Assembly (NCBI GenBank): GCA_029882915.1
Contig: JAOUJZ010000018.1
Location: 1-36,600, forward strand
DNA from: Gammaproteobacteria bacterium
GTDB taxonomy: Bacteria > Pseudomonadota > Gammaproteobacteria > Nitrosococcales > Methylophagaceae
Length of the DNA: 36,600 nucleotides
Direction of reading: 5' to 3'
Shown piece by piece: positions 18,467 to 25,771 of this stretch (positions are counted from its first letter, which is position 1; each line of letters starts with the position of its first letter). The position numbers and the translations under genes were made by a program. The notes beneath the pieces are model-generated. The model was not told the DNA's origin. It ran no database searches and saw only the letters and a program-made list of their open reading frames with translations.

Positions 18467-19189
18467 TTAAACATCCATATGATATGGAGGACGGTTTTCA
18501 ACGTAGGCCATCCACATTGCATCACACATCGTCCAAAGTACATCTAATTTGAACTGTAAAATACCAAGCATACGCTCTTGCTCTTCACGCGTCTTGTAAT
18601 AATCCATGGTGATCTGCAGACCATTTATGACATCGCGTGGTGCTTCATGCAGGCGTTTCTTGAAGTAGTTATAGCCTTTTTCTTCAATCCATGGATAGTG
18701 TTCCGGCCAATGATCAATTCGGTGCTTATGAATAGTAGGTGCAAACAGTTCAGTTAATGATGAACTCGCAGCTTCTTGCCAAGGTCTTTGACGAGCGAAG
18801 TTAATATAAGCATCAATGGCAAAACGCACACCCGGAAGTACATGTTCTTCTGACCATAATTCCTCACGCGTCAAACCAACCGCTTCACCTAACTGTAACC
18901 ATGCTTCGATACCACCGATATCACCTTCGTGGCCATCATGATCCAAAATACGTTGGACCCAATGTTTACGTACATCGCGGTCAGGACAATTAGACATAAT
19001 GGCCGCGTCTTTTATCGGAATTGCAGTTTGATAATAAAAACGGTTCGCTACCCAACCTTGCACTTGTTTTTGATCCATCTTTCCAGCATGCATCAACTTA
19101 TGAAACGGATGATGGAAATGATACAGGTTTGCTTTCGAACGTAACTGCGCTTCAAACTCTTCGTGTGTCCATGGTGTATTGTCTGACAT
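18467..19189 (-). CDS. pqqC: Pyrroloquinoline-quinone synthase PqqC
   Basis: The protein has 240 residues. PqqC performs the last ring closure and eight-electron oxidation to PQQ. Family motifs are [50 protein letters not shown] and a C-terminal [19 protein letters not shown]. The gene follows pqqB after 124 bases and precedes pqqD by three. A small hairpin lies in the leader. AGAGGAA is a good ribosome site just before the ATG. Confidence 0.97.
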   Translation of the reverse strand: MSDNTPWTHEEFEAQLRSKANLYHFHHPFHKLMHAGKMDQKQVQGWVANRFYYQTAIPIKDAAIMSNCPDRDVRKHWVQRILDHDGHEGDIGGIEAWLQLGEAVGLTREELWSEEHVLPGVRFAIDAYINFARQRPWQEAASSSLTELFAPTIHKHRIDHWPEHYPWIEEKGYNYFKKRLHEAPRDVINGLQITMDYYKTREEQERMLGILQFKLDVLWTMCDAMWMAYVENRPPYHMDV

Positions 19190-19257
19190 GATTGTTCCTC
19201 TTTTATTAGCTTGCCGTTACCTGAAACGTATTCTGATAACGTTCTATAAGGTTAAAC

Positions 19258-19274
19258 ATTCTTTATGAAAGAAT
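19258..19274 (-). other. Short hairpin in pqqB-pqqC gap
   Basis: ATTCTTT and AAAGAAT pair perfectly around a three-base loop. There is no T-run after it on the minus strand, so it is not a classical terminator. It may affect mRNA stability between pqqB and pqqC. Confidence 0.4.
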
Positions 19275-19313
19275 AGTGTCTAGCGATGAGGGTTGCTGCC
19301 ACTAATTTTCAAC

Positions 19314-20228
19314 TTACAATTCAATATCCATTCCATCATAAGAAACTTCAATACCGGCATCATTTAATGCCTTACGCTGTGGAGATTCTTCGTTCAGAAT
19401 TGGATTGGTATTGTTAATATGGATCAGGATCTTTCTAGGTCTATCCATTCCACTCATAATATCCATAATGCCGCCAGCACTTGACTGATCCAAGTGGCCC
19501 ATTTCTTGGGCACGCTTATCACTAATGCCTTCGTTGGACATTTCATCATCTGTCCAAACCGTGCCATCAACCAGAATACAATCTGAGTTGGTCATATAGT
19601 CAATGACATGATCTTCAACCACACCTAAACCCGGTGCATAGAACAGCACTTTACCCGTCCGCGTGTCTTCAATTTTTACCCCAATATTGTCTCCAGGCAC
19701 GGTATTATGCCGATGCGGAGAATACGGTGGAGCTTCACTTTTCAGTGGCACTGCAGTAAATACAAGACCCTCTGCTTTAGGAATTGTAAATGAAGACTGA
19801 TCCGTTTTTATTTCATGCCAGTTTACGCCACGGAAGTGTTCTAAAATATTAAAAACAGGGAAACCTGTCGTTAAATCTCCATGTACTGCTTCAGTACAGT
19901 AGACATCCCACGGTGCAGTATGTTCACGTAACATCAAAATACCAGTTGAATGATCAATTTGTGCATCCACAATCACAATGGCACAGATAGCCGTGTCACG
20001 CACTGCTCGTCCCGGCTGCATAGCTGGGAAATCATCCATTTGTTTCTTAATATCGGGAGAGGTGTTAAACAGTACCCAGTCCTCGCCATTGGCGCTGACT
20101 GCAATTGACGATTGTGTTCGAGGTGTGGCTTTGATAGTACCTTCACGTACACCCTTACAATTAACGCAATTACAATTCCACTGGGGGAAACCACCACCAG
20201 CGCCTGAGCCCATAACATGTATATACAT
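19314..20228 (-). CDS. pqqB: PQQ biosynthesis protein PqqB
   Basis: The protein has 304 residues, full length. It is a metallo-beta-lactamase-fold enzyme that acts on the tyrosine part of the precursor. Visible motifs are the N-terminal MGSGAGGGFPQWNCNC with the metal-site cysteines, VDAQIDHSTGILMLRE, PHRHNTVPGDN, and ILIHINNTNPIL near the end. The start lies 83 bases after the pqqA-proximal terminator and has only a weak Shine-Dalgarno, consistent with low read-through expression. Confidence 0.97.
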   Translation of the reverse strand: MYIHVMGSGAGGGFPQWNCNCVNCKGVREGTIKATPRTQSSIAVSANGEDWVLFNTSPDIKKQMDDFPAMQPGRAVRDTAICAIVIVDAQIDHSTGILMLREHTAPWDVYCTEAVHGDLTTGFPVFNILEHFRGVNWHEIKTDQSSFTIPKAEGLVFTAVPLKSEAPPYSPHRHNTVPGDNIGVKIEDTRTGKVLFYAPGLGVVEDHVIDYMTNSDCILVDGTVWTDDEMSNEGISDKRAQEMGHLDQSSAGGIMDIMSGMDRPRKILIHINNTNPILNEESPQRKALNDAGIEVSYDGMDIEL

Positions 20229-20310
20229 AATGATTAAATCCGTTGAGTCACAACTAAATCAGATAAAACTGTTAAGCAAATTTGTCTGATTTAGCAATGA
20301 AAATAAAAAA

Positions 20311-20334
20311 TGCTCGGAGCCGAAACTCCGAGCA
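20311..20334 (-). terminator. Terminator after pqqA copy 2
   Basis: On the minus strand TGCTCGGAG and CTCCGAGCA form a perfect nine-base stem with a six-base loop, followed by TTTTTTATTTT. It sits 16 bases after the second pqqA stop and before pqqB, so it should hold most transcripts at the peptide gene and let only a part through to pqqBCDE. Confidence 0.85.
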
Positions 20335-20350
20335 CACATCAAAACCGGTA

Positions 20351-20422
20351 TTAACGGTTGCAGATGTACATGGTTACTTCAAAACCGAAACGCATGTCTG
20401 AGTATTCTGGTTTAGTCCACAT
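20351..20422 (-). CDS. pqqA: PQQ precursor peptide PqqA, copy 2
   Basis: The peptide has 23 residues, [20 protein letters not shown] followed by CNR. Glu15 and Tyr19 (EVTMY) are the residues that PqqE cross-links to make PQQ. The strong leader AGAGAGGAAATTATT before the ATG is shared with copy 1. The protein is identical to copy 1, and the genes differ only at five third-codon positions. It is followed by its own terminator and then pqqB. Confidence 0.96.
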   Translation of the reverse strand: MWTKPEYSDMRFGFEVTMYICNR

Positions 20423-20445
20423 AATAATTTCCTCTCTAAAAAATT

Positions 20446-20474
20446 AATAAAACACTGTTTGAAGAATTTCACAA
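20446..20474 (-). promoter_or_regulatory. Possible promoter for pqqA copy 2
   Basis: Read on the minus strand TTGTGA, 17 bases and TTTATT give a weak sigma-70-like pair, 24 bases before the copy 2 ATG. A separate promoter is expected because a strong terminator stands between the two pqqA genes. Confidence 0.25.
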
Positions 20475-20480
20475 CAGCGG

Positions 20481-20510
20481 AAGCCATACTACACGTCGCT
20501 TCTATGGCTT
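20481..20510. repeat. 8-base inverted repeat in pqqA copy 2 leader
   Basis: AAGCCATA at 20481-20488 and TATGGCTT at 20503-20510 are exact reverse complements with a 14-base spacer. It could be a hairpin in read-through RNA or a regulator site upstream of the possible promoter. Confidence 0.45.
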
Positions 20511-20533
20511 ACTTCAGGAATAGTCGCCTCACC

Positions 20534-20552
20534 AATCAGGATTTTCCTGATT
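20534..20552. promoter_or_regulatory. Palindromic possible operator between pqqA copies
   Basis: AATCAGGA, three bases, then TCCTGATT form a perfect eight-base palindrome. On the minus strand it begins two bases after a consensus TTGACA (20555-20560), so it would overlap a promoter if that hexamer is a -35 element; the matching -10 is poor. It is a candidate site for the nearby response regulator. Confidence 0.4.
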
Positions 20553-20564
20553 TGTGTCAAAATC

Positions 20565-20610
20565 ATAAACAAAAAAACCGGTCTCTTTCGATCCCGGTTT
20601 TTTTGTTTAT
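20565..20610 (-). terminator. Terminator after pqqA copy 1 (17-base stem)
   Basis: The arms 20565-20581 and 20594-20610 are exact reverse complements over 17 bases, with a CCGG core flanked by A and T tracts and a 12-base loop. The T-run after the core makes it a good rho-independent terminator on the minus strand, and by symmetry on the plus strand. It lies 14 bases after the copy 1 stop. Confidence 0.85.
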
Positions 20611-20624
20611 CTTTTAACTATGAA

Positions 20625-20696
20625 TTAACGGTTGCAAATGTACATAGTTACTTCAAAGCCAAAACGCATGTCTGAATATTCTGGTTTAGTCCACAT
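20625..20696 (-). CDS. pqqA: PQQ precursor peptide PqqA, copy 1
   Basis: This is a second complete 23-residue PqqA with the same sequence as copy 2, including Glu15 and Tyr19. Its codons differ from copy 2 at five positions (for Tyr7, Phe12, Gly13, Thr17 and Ile20), all silent. The 18 bases before the ATG match copy 2, including the GAGAGGAAA ribosome site. It is nearest the regulator gene and is closed off from copy 2 by a strong terminator. Such tiny genes are easily missed by automatic annotation. Confidence 0.96.
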   Translation of the reverse strand: MWTKPEYSDMRFGFEVTMYICNR

Positions 20697-20734
20697 AATA
20701 ATTTCCTCTCTCAAAATAGTTCCGAAAAATTTCG

Positions 20735-20763
20735 ATAACTACTGACCCCACTTTACTTGGCAA
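20735..20763 (-). promoter_or_regulatory. Possible promoter for pqqA copy 1
   Basis: TTGCCA, 17 bases and AGTTAT on the minus strand are a weak sigma-70-like pair 39 bases before the copy 1 ATG. The -10 is a poor match, which would suit a promoter that needs an activator. The 125-base gap after the regulator gene shows no terminator. Confidence 0.2.
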
Positions 20764-20821
20764 ATCACATCTGTGTTAGAGGAAAAACCTTTTGTTCACT
20801 CAGGATTTCTCCCATGCTCAA

Positions 20822-21466
20822 TCAGGCATCTAAAAGACCGCTACGAATAGCCAACCGTGCCAGTTCAGCCGAGTTCGAAACATTGAGCTTTTGTTTAATA
20901 TTTGTATGATGAGTCCCAACAGTCTTTGGACTTAAACTCAGAACATCTGCAATTTCATTGACTGTTTTTCCTTCAGCTAGCAATCGAAAAACCTCAAACT
21001 CGCGTTGACTCAGTGCATCCAGAATATTGTCTGAGCCGGTTAATTTTTGCATGGCAATTTGCTGTGCAATCTCTGGATCGATACTCATTTTTCCCTGCGC
21101 CACTTGCTCAACTGCTTTAATCATTTCTTCTGGTGCACTGCGTTTAGGAATAAAGCCTTTAGCACCCGACTGTAGAGCTCGCGTTGTAAAAACACTATCT
21201 TCATGGACACTTAAAATCAATATTCGCGCATCTGGATCTCGGGCAATAATCCGTTCAATCCCCCCAATACCCCCAATACCTGGCATGGAAATATCCATAA
21301 CCACAACATCAGGATGAAATTTAATGTAGTCCTGTACAGCTTGCTCACCACTACCTGCTTCGGCAACCACTGTAAATTTATCGTTATCTTCCAGTAATCG
21401 CCTAAAGCCTGCACGAACCAGCTCATGATCATCCACTAGCAATACTGTAATTTTATTAAGACTCAT
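20822..21466 (-). CDS. LuxR/NarL-family response regulator next to pqqA
   Basis: The protein has 214 residues. The receiver domain has D12-D13, phosphoacceptor Asp58 (VVVMDISMPG) and Lys in GFIPKRSAP. The C-terminal LuxR helix-turn-helix contains LSQREFEVFRLLAEGKTVNE. Right after the phosphorylation loop it carries GIGGIGGIER, three residues longer than the usual form and than its paralog at 5498 (GIGGLEVLRK); the DNA shows a perfect nine-base tandem duplication there. The ATG overlaps the kinase stop by four bases. Position directly before pqqA suggests that it controls PQQ synthesis; this is inferred from position. Confidence 0.9.
   Translation of the reverse strand: MSLNKITVLLVDDHELVRAGFRRLLEDNDKFTVVAEAGSGEQAVQDYIKFHPDVVVMDISMPGIGGIGGIERIIARDPDARILILSVHEDSVFTTRALQSGAKGFIPKRSAPEEMIKAVEQVAQGKMSIDPEIAQQIAMQKLTGSDNILDALSQREFEVFRLLAEGKTVNEIADVLSLSPKTVGTHHTNIKQKLNVSNSAELARLAIRSGLLDA
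21263..21280 (-). repeat. Two perfect 9-base tandem units inside response regulator gene
   Basis: The unit CCCAATACC (GGTATTGGG on the coding strand) occurs twice in a row and encodes the doubled Gly-Ile-Gly after the phosphoacceptor loop. A change in copy number would stay in frame. Confidence 0.8.
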
Positions 21467-23181
21467 ACTGTTTTATCTGCTCCTAATGGTAAGGTGATGT
21501 GAATGGTAACGCCTTCACCAAGAGCGCTATCTAATTGAAATTGTCCACCCAAGCTATGCGCACGTTCACGCATACCCAACAAACCAAAATCAACATCCGA
21601 ATGGAAGTCATGAACCTCCATGCCTTTGCCGTTATCACGTATATCGACCACTAATTGGTGTTGATCGCTTGTCTCATCGACTTCATTGGCAATTGAGATG
21701 ACGATTTCAGAAGCCTCGGCATGGCGAACGGCATTAGTAATTGATTCTTGCACAATACGAAAGACCGTCATATTTAATGTTTCACTTAAATTATCCAGCT
21801 GCCCCGAGACATTGAGTTTAAATTCGATATCAGGCTGCCGTCCTTGCCAGGCAGAAATACTTTCCTCTAATGTTGGCAATAAACCTAAATCATCGAGAGG
21901 ACTAGGTCTTAAACGCGTAATCATATTATGTACGACATCGTATATATGGCTCGCAGTGTCAATGATCGCCTGCGCACTTGCAAACACTTTCGGTTCCGAC
22001 TCTTCCGTTCGGTTTCGAATCAGAACAGCATCCGTTTTAATTGCCGTTAAACATTGTCCCAATTCATCATGCAATTCACGCGCTAAATGACGACGTTCAT
22101 TTTCCTGTACTTCCGCCATATGTTTTGCCAGTAATCGAGTTTCTCGAAGCTGATTCTCTGCAGCTTCAGCCTGTTTATGTTCGGTTACATCTCTTAACGT
22201 ACAAATCACACCACGAACCACATTATCCGCATCCAATAATGGTACTGTGGAAAACAATATTGATATAACCTCACCATTGGGCTGAGGCAGGCCTGTTTCC
22301 AGATTTTCGACTGTCTCACAATTTTCCAGAATCTCTGCAATACGCCTACAATGTTCCGTGAAACCTACCGCAGCCAGTTCATTGCCAAGTAAAGAGGAAG
22401 TTTGCTGCAGGAACAATCGTTCCGCAGCAGGGTTACAGAAGGTAATATGGCCAGCGTGATCTAACGATAAGATGGCATCTCCAGACTGTTTAACTAATTC
22501 AGCAAGGCGATGATTTTCTTTTATACTCAGTTCCAGAGCCTGCCCCATTCGGTTAAAGGTATGGCTTATTTGATTCATTTCTGCGAGGGCAAATTTAGGT
22601 AATCGCAAATGTAAATCACCTCGTTCAAAACCAGATAAAGCCTCCAACAGACGCTCAAGAGGCTTTAAAACCCACCCTACACCCCAATATAGCAATATCC
22701 CAACAAAGACCAATATTCCTAAGCTTAAAGTCACAATACCGCGAATATCAAGCCAGCGTTCTCCAATCTCCTGTAATGGAGCAGCGTAAATCACCATATG
22801 ACCATTACCAAACCGTTTGGTTAATGGTTTAACTTTCGGAAACAGTACTTTGACAAACCAACTAGGAGGCTGCACTCCTGTATTGGCCTCAGGCTCACCT
22901 TCAAATAACAGCCCTTTTGAGTCGAATAACAAAATATGTAAACTGCGTATTTCACTCAGTGCTTTGACCAACTCATGCGTCTGTTCTTGCACTGCTAAGC
23001 TTCTGTTTCTTGGTGAATCCACCAAGGAAACGGTCATTAATCGTGCTGCTGCAGTCATAGTATTTTCTACTTCTGCCTGCACTGACTGACGAGCATTCGA
23101 AATCAGTACGCCAGTACTGGCTAACAACGATGCCAATAACAACATAGCAAAAAACAGATTCACTCTTACTTTTAAGCTCAT
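21463..23181 (-). CDS. PAS-containing NarX/UhpB-type sensor histidine kinase
   Basis: The kinase has 572 residues. Transmembrane helix 1 (about 9-27) precedes a periplasmic segment (about 28-140). Helix 2 (LSLGILVFVGILLYWGVGWV) is followed by HAMP, a PAS domain (about 230-340, ILSLDHAGHITFCNPAAERLF), HisKA_3 with the phosphorylated His in ERRHLARELHDELGQ (near residue 370) and a C-terminal HATPase. The start ATG overlaps the soxZ stop by four bases, and its own stop overlaps the regulator start. It is a paralog of the kinase at 6130 with an added PAS. Its input may be linked to the SoxYZ proteins encoded just before it; this is inference. Confidence 0.9.
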   Translation of the reverse strand: MSLKVRVNLFFAMLLLASLLASTGVLISNARQSVQAEVENTMTAAARLMTVSLVDSPRNRSLAVQEQTHELVKALSEIRSLHILLFDSKGLLFEGEPEANTGVQPPSWFVKVLFPKVKPLTKRFGNGHMVIYAAPLQEIGERWLDIRGIVTLSLGILVFVGILLYWGVGWVLKPLERLLEALSGFERGDLHLRLPKFALAEMNQISHTFNRMGQALELSIKENHRLAELVKQSGDAILSLDHAGHITFCNPAAERLFLQQTSSLLGNELAAVGFTEHCRRIAEILENCETVENLETGLPQPNGEVISILFSTVPLLDADNVVRGVICTLRDVTEHKQAEAAENQLRETRLLAKHMAEVQENERRHLARELHDELGQCLTAIKTDAVLIRNRTEESEPKVFASAQAIIDTASHIYDVVHNMITRLRPSPLDDLGLLPTLEESISAWQGRQPDIEFKLNVSGQLDNLSETLNMTVFRIVQESITNAVRHAEASEIVISIANEVDETSDQHQLVVDIRDNGKGMEVHDFHSDVDFGLLGMRERAHSLGGQFQLDSALGEGVTIHITLPLGADKTV

Positions 23182-23495
23182 ATCACTGTTGTTTCCACGG
23201 TGCCTTTAGCGCCAAGATTATCCACCCAACGAATAGCAATTTGATCACCCTGTTGACCACCAACTAGGTGAAAAGAGAAATAAGGATTACGAGCCGTTGC
23301 GGTACCACACTTTATACTCAGTACTTCCTCGCTATTACGCCAGCAGCGAATATCCTGAATAAACTCAGCTGGAATCAACTTGTCAGCATCGTTTTTTGCT
23401 CGACCAGTATGCATCGGATGAGACAACAGTACTCGCACAGTAGTATCACCTGCTTTTAATTTGGCACGGATACGATCTTTCTCTGAGAGCCCCAT
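23178..23495 (-). CDS. soxZ: SoxZ-like sulfur-carrier complex protein
   Basis: The protein has 105 residues with the SoxZ immunoglobulin-like fold signs: KAGDTTVRVLLSHPMHTGR near the start, IPAEFIQDIRCWRN, and KGTVETTVI at the end. SoxZ pairs with SoxY as carrier of sulfur intermediates. The ATG at 23495 is chosen over an upstream TTG because it forms TGATG with the soxY stop and has a GGAGG nine bases upstream. No export signal is seen, in keeping with co-export with SoxY. SoxYZ-like pairs also occur beside quinoprotein dehydrogenase genes, where their substrate is not settled. Confidence 0.9.
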   Translation of the reverse strand: MGLSEKDRIRAKLKAGDTTVRVLLSHPMHTGRAKNDADKLIPAEFIQDIRCWRNSEEVLSIKCGTATARNPYFSFHLVGGQQGDQIAIRWVDNLGAKGTVETTVI

Positions 23496-23983
23496 CAGGC
23501 ACAACCTCCAATATCCACCTCAACAAAGCGAGTGGTTTTATATAACTTGCCATTCGCTCGAATGATGGCCATCACAGGTGAATCCTCAGCAATTTTGATC
23601 ATGCTCTTAAAGGGCAATTTACACGCAGAAGTCATTTCCAAACTCATCACTAGTGGCAATGGATTCTTTTCCACAAGCACAATCACCCGTTCTATATTCG
23701 TTAAATCACTTTGAATCTGTATTGGTACAGAGGCACCATTGATCGCGTAACTTGGCGGTGCACCCACTTTGAATTGCAATGCAGAATCATCTGCAATATC
23801 GGCTTTGCCTAGTAATGCTAACAAGGCATCTTCAACCGTTTCTGCATTAAATGCATCGCTTGGCCAATGCGCCAATAATTGTTGCGGCAACAACAAGCCA
23901 CTCGTAGCTACCAAAGCTAGTGTAGATGCCGAAATAGCACCCTTTAACACTTTCCTACGTTGTCGATTTAAATCTTCCATCAT
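23495..23983 (-). CDS. soxY: SoxY-like sulfur-carrier protein with Tat signal
   Basis: The protein has 162 residues. It has a twin-arginine signal (NRQRRKVLKG, then a hydrophobic stretch to about residue 38), a SoxY-type domain, and a C-terminal swinging arm ending DIGGCA. Canonical SoxY ends GGCGG, so the carrier Cys is present but the tail is changed and one residue shorter. The ATG at 23983 forms TGATG with the protease stop; a second ATG follows directly and a GTG precedes it. Neighbours suggest a SoxYZ-like carrier of the quinoprotein-associated kind, as no soxAX, soxB or soxCD is in view. Confidence 0.9.
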   Translation of the reverse strand: MMEDLNRQRRKVLKGAISASTLALVATSGLLLPQQLLAHWPSDAFNAETVEDALLALLGKADIADDSALQFKVGAPPSYAINGASVPIQIQSDLTNIERVIVLVEKNPLPLVMSLEMTSACKLPFKSMIKIAEDSPVMAIIRANGKLYKTTRFVEVDIGGCA

Positions 23984-25431
23984 CACGACTCTTCCATCTG
24001 TGCCAGCGTCAATTCAATATCACGCAATCTCGAACTAATTTTAGCCAATTGATACTCATCACCTTTTGCAAAATCTGCCGCCAACCGCAGTTGATCTGCT
24101 GCCTGATTCAGACGACCCGAAATGTAATAATACTCAGCTAACCAGCTATGAGCCTGACTTTTCTCGCCCATATCACCTTTGGCTTGAGCTAGTAGCTTAT
24201 ACAACTGCCGTGATGGTACACCCAAATCCAGCTGTTTCAATAATAATTTTGCCGCTTTCTCAGGCAAATTGGCCTGTAGTAATGCACTGACCTGATTGAG
24301 TGTCAAAGCCTGATCATCAGGATATAATTTTTGATTCTCCTGATATATATTTAACGCGGCAGATAGACGCCCAACTGCTATTTCAATATCTGCCAGCGCC
24401 AACTGATAACTTAAGCGATCTCCATCTTGATCAATAAGAGGTTGTAACACCTTTCTTGCTTGTGTGAAATTCCCTGATTCTAACAAGGCTAAACTATAAC
24501 CATAATGTGTCGCCGCATCATTCAGATTACTTCCTGTTTCCAATGAGTTTTCATAAAACTTCTTCAGCTGTTTCAAATCTGTTGTCATCATCACTCGCAA
24601 TTTTTCACGCATCAAATAAAACTGCAAAGTGTCACCCAACTGTCTTTTTAGTGGATATCTGACAGCTCGCCCGCGTGCATCAGCAATTCGAGAAGTGGTC
24701 ACAGGATGAGTTCTTAAAAATTCGGGTACAGCCTGCCCAGTATAAAAACGACTGCTTTGCTGCAAGCGTTCAAAAAATGTTGGCATCGCCTGCGCATCAA
24801 AGCCTGAACGTACTAGAGTGAGCATACCTAAATTATCGGCTTCCCGTTCATTGTGTCGGGTAAAGTTCAGTTGTGCCTGAACACCGCCCGCTTGGACGGC
24901 CATAACTGCAGCTGATCCTATTTGTGGATCGGCGGCACCCAACAATGCTGCTGCAATCATAGCCACTGTCATCGGCAAATTCATTTGTTTCGATTTCTCA
25001 AAACTACGTAATAAATGTCGCTGTGTAATATGTGCAATTTCATGTGCCAATACTGACGCCATTTCATCCTCAGTCTGGCTTGTTAACAATAAACCACTAT
25101 TTATACCGATAAAACCACCTGGAGCTGCAAAGGCATTCACTGAGGTGTCAGGCACCATAAAAAAGGTAAACGGTAAACTAGGTGCATCGCTATTGGCTAC
25201 CAGGCGATAGCCTATCGTCTGCAAATAGCTATTCAACTCCGGATCATCAATCAAATCAATCGATTGCTGTAATCGCCAAAAAAATGCTTGTCCAATTTGA
25301 TATTCCTGCTGAGGAGAAATCAATGCGCCCGCACTATCACCAATTTCTGGCAACTCAATATCAGCAGCTTGAATTACACCCAACGGCCAGCCAAGTACTC
25401 CTAACAATGCTATTACAATGATTTTTCTCAT
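23983..25431 (-). CDS. bepA: BepA-like periplasmic M48 metalloprotease with TPR domain
   Basis: The protein has 482 residues with a signal peptide (about 1-22, ending IQAAD). The M48 protease domain (about 40-270) has the zinc motif HEIAH (in SVLAHEIAHITQRH) and the third ligand region NEREADNLGM. C-terminal TPR repeats (about 300-480) follow. BepA assembles or degrades outer-membrane proteins such as LptD. It heads the block that continues through soxYZ and the kinase and overlaps soxY by one base. Divergent from tusA across 103 bases. Confidence 0.92.
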   Translation of the reverse strand: MRKIIVIALLGVLGWPLGVIQAADIELPEIGDSAGALISPQQEYQIGQAFFWRLQQSIDLIDDPELNSYLQTIGYRLVANSDAPSLPFTFFMVPDTSVNAFAAPGGFIGINSGLLLTSQTEDEMASVLAHEIAHITQRHLLRSFEKSKQMNLPMTVAMIAAALLGAADPQIGSAAVMAVQAGGVQAQLNFTRHNEREADNLGMLTLVRSGFDAQAMPTFFERLQQSSRFYTGQAVPEFLRTHPVTTSRIADARGRAVRYPLKRQLGDTLQFYLMREKLRVMMTTDLKQLKKFYENSLETGSNLNDAATHYGYSLALLESGNFTQARKVLQPLIDQDGDRLSYQLALADIEIAVGRLSAALNIYQENQKLYPDDQALTLNQVSALLQANLPEKAAKLLLKQLDLGVPSRQLYKLLAQAKGDMGEKSQAHSWLAEYYYISGRLNQAADQLRLAADFAKGDEYQLAKISSRLRDIELTLAQMEES

Positions 25432-25534
25432 AATGACCAGTAGACCGTTAACCTATAACAAGGTTCCTTCGAGACAAATAAGCTATTTAAGTTTATTATT
25501 ACACGTTTATATAGACGTTATTTTTGGAAACAAC

Positions 25535-25771
25535 ATGTCAGATTTTGATGTAGAACTTGATACTTCGGGCTTAAACTGCCCATTACCTGTACTAAAAGCG
25601 CGTAAAGCGCTATCAGAAATGTCCGCGGGACAACGCTTGCATCTGATCGTAACAGATGCGGGAGCTAATCAGGACATTCCTGCATTTTCAAAAATGACAG
25701 GCAATCCATTGATTGAATCCAATGAGCAAGATGGTAAATTACACTTTATTCTTGAAAAAGGTGCTGCGTAA
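25535..25771 (+). CDS. TusA-family sulfurtransferase
   Basis: The protein has 78 residues from MSDFDVELD; upstream in-frame codons back to 25418 lie in the promoter region and are not TusA-like. The hallmark is the Cys-Pro motif LNCPLPVLKARKAL, which carries persulfide sulfur, followed by DAGANQDIPAFSKMTGN. It acts in the cytoplasm, passing sulfur to partners such as DsrE proteins. The stop shares one base with the next start (TAATG). Confidence 0.94.
   Translation: MSDFDVELDTSGLNCPLPVLKARKALSEMSAGQRLHLIVTDAGANQDIPAFSKMTGNPLIESNEQDGKLHFILEKGAA

Noticed and set aside
23178-23504. Start of soxZ at the upstream TTG
   Set aside because: The ATG three codons later forms TGATG with the soxY stop and has a properly spaced GGAGG, while the TTG lies only one base from that GGAGG.
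23983-25431. M48 protease as the PqqA-cleaving protease in place of PqqF/PqqG
   Set aside because: It has a signal peptide and BepA-like TPR tail, so it should act in the periplasm, while PqqA processing is cytoplasmic and uses M16 proteases in known systems.
25418-25534. 39-residue N-terminal extension of the TusA protein
   Set aside because: TusA is about 75-80 residues and begins near MSDFDV; the extension covers the promoter gap and has no family likeness.
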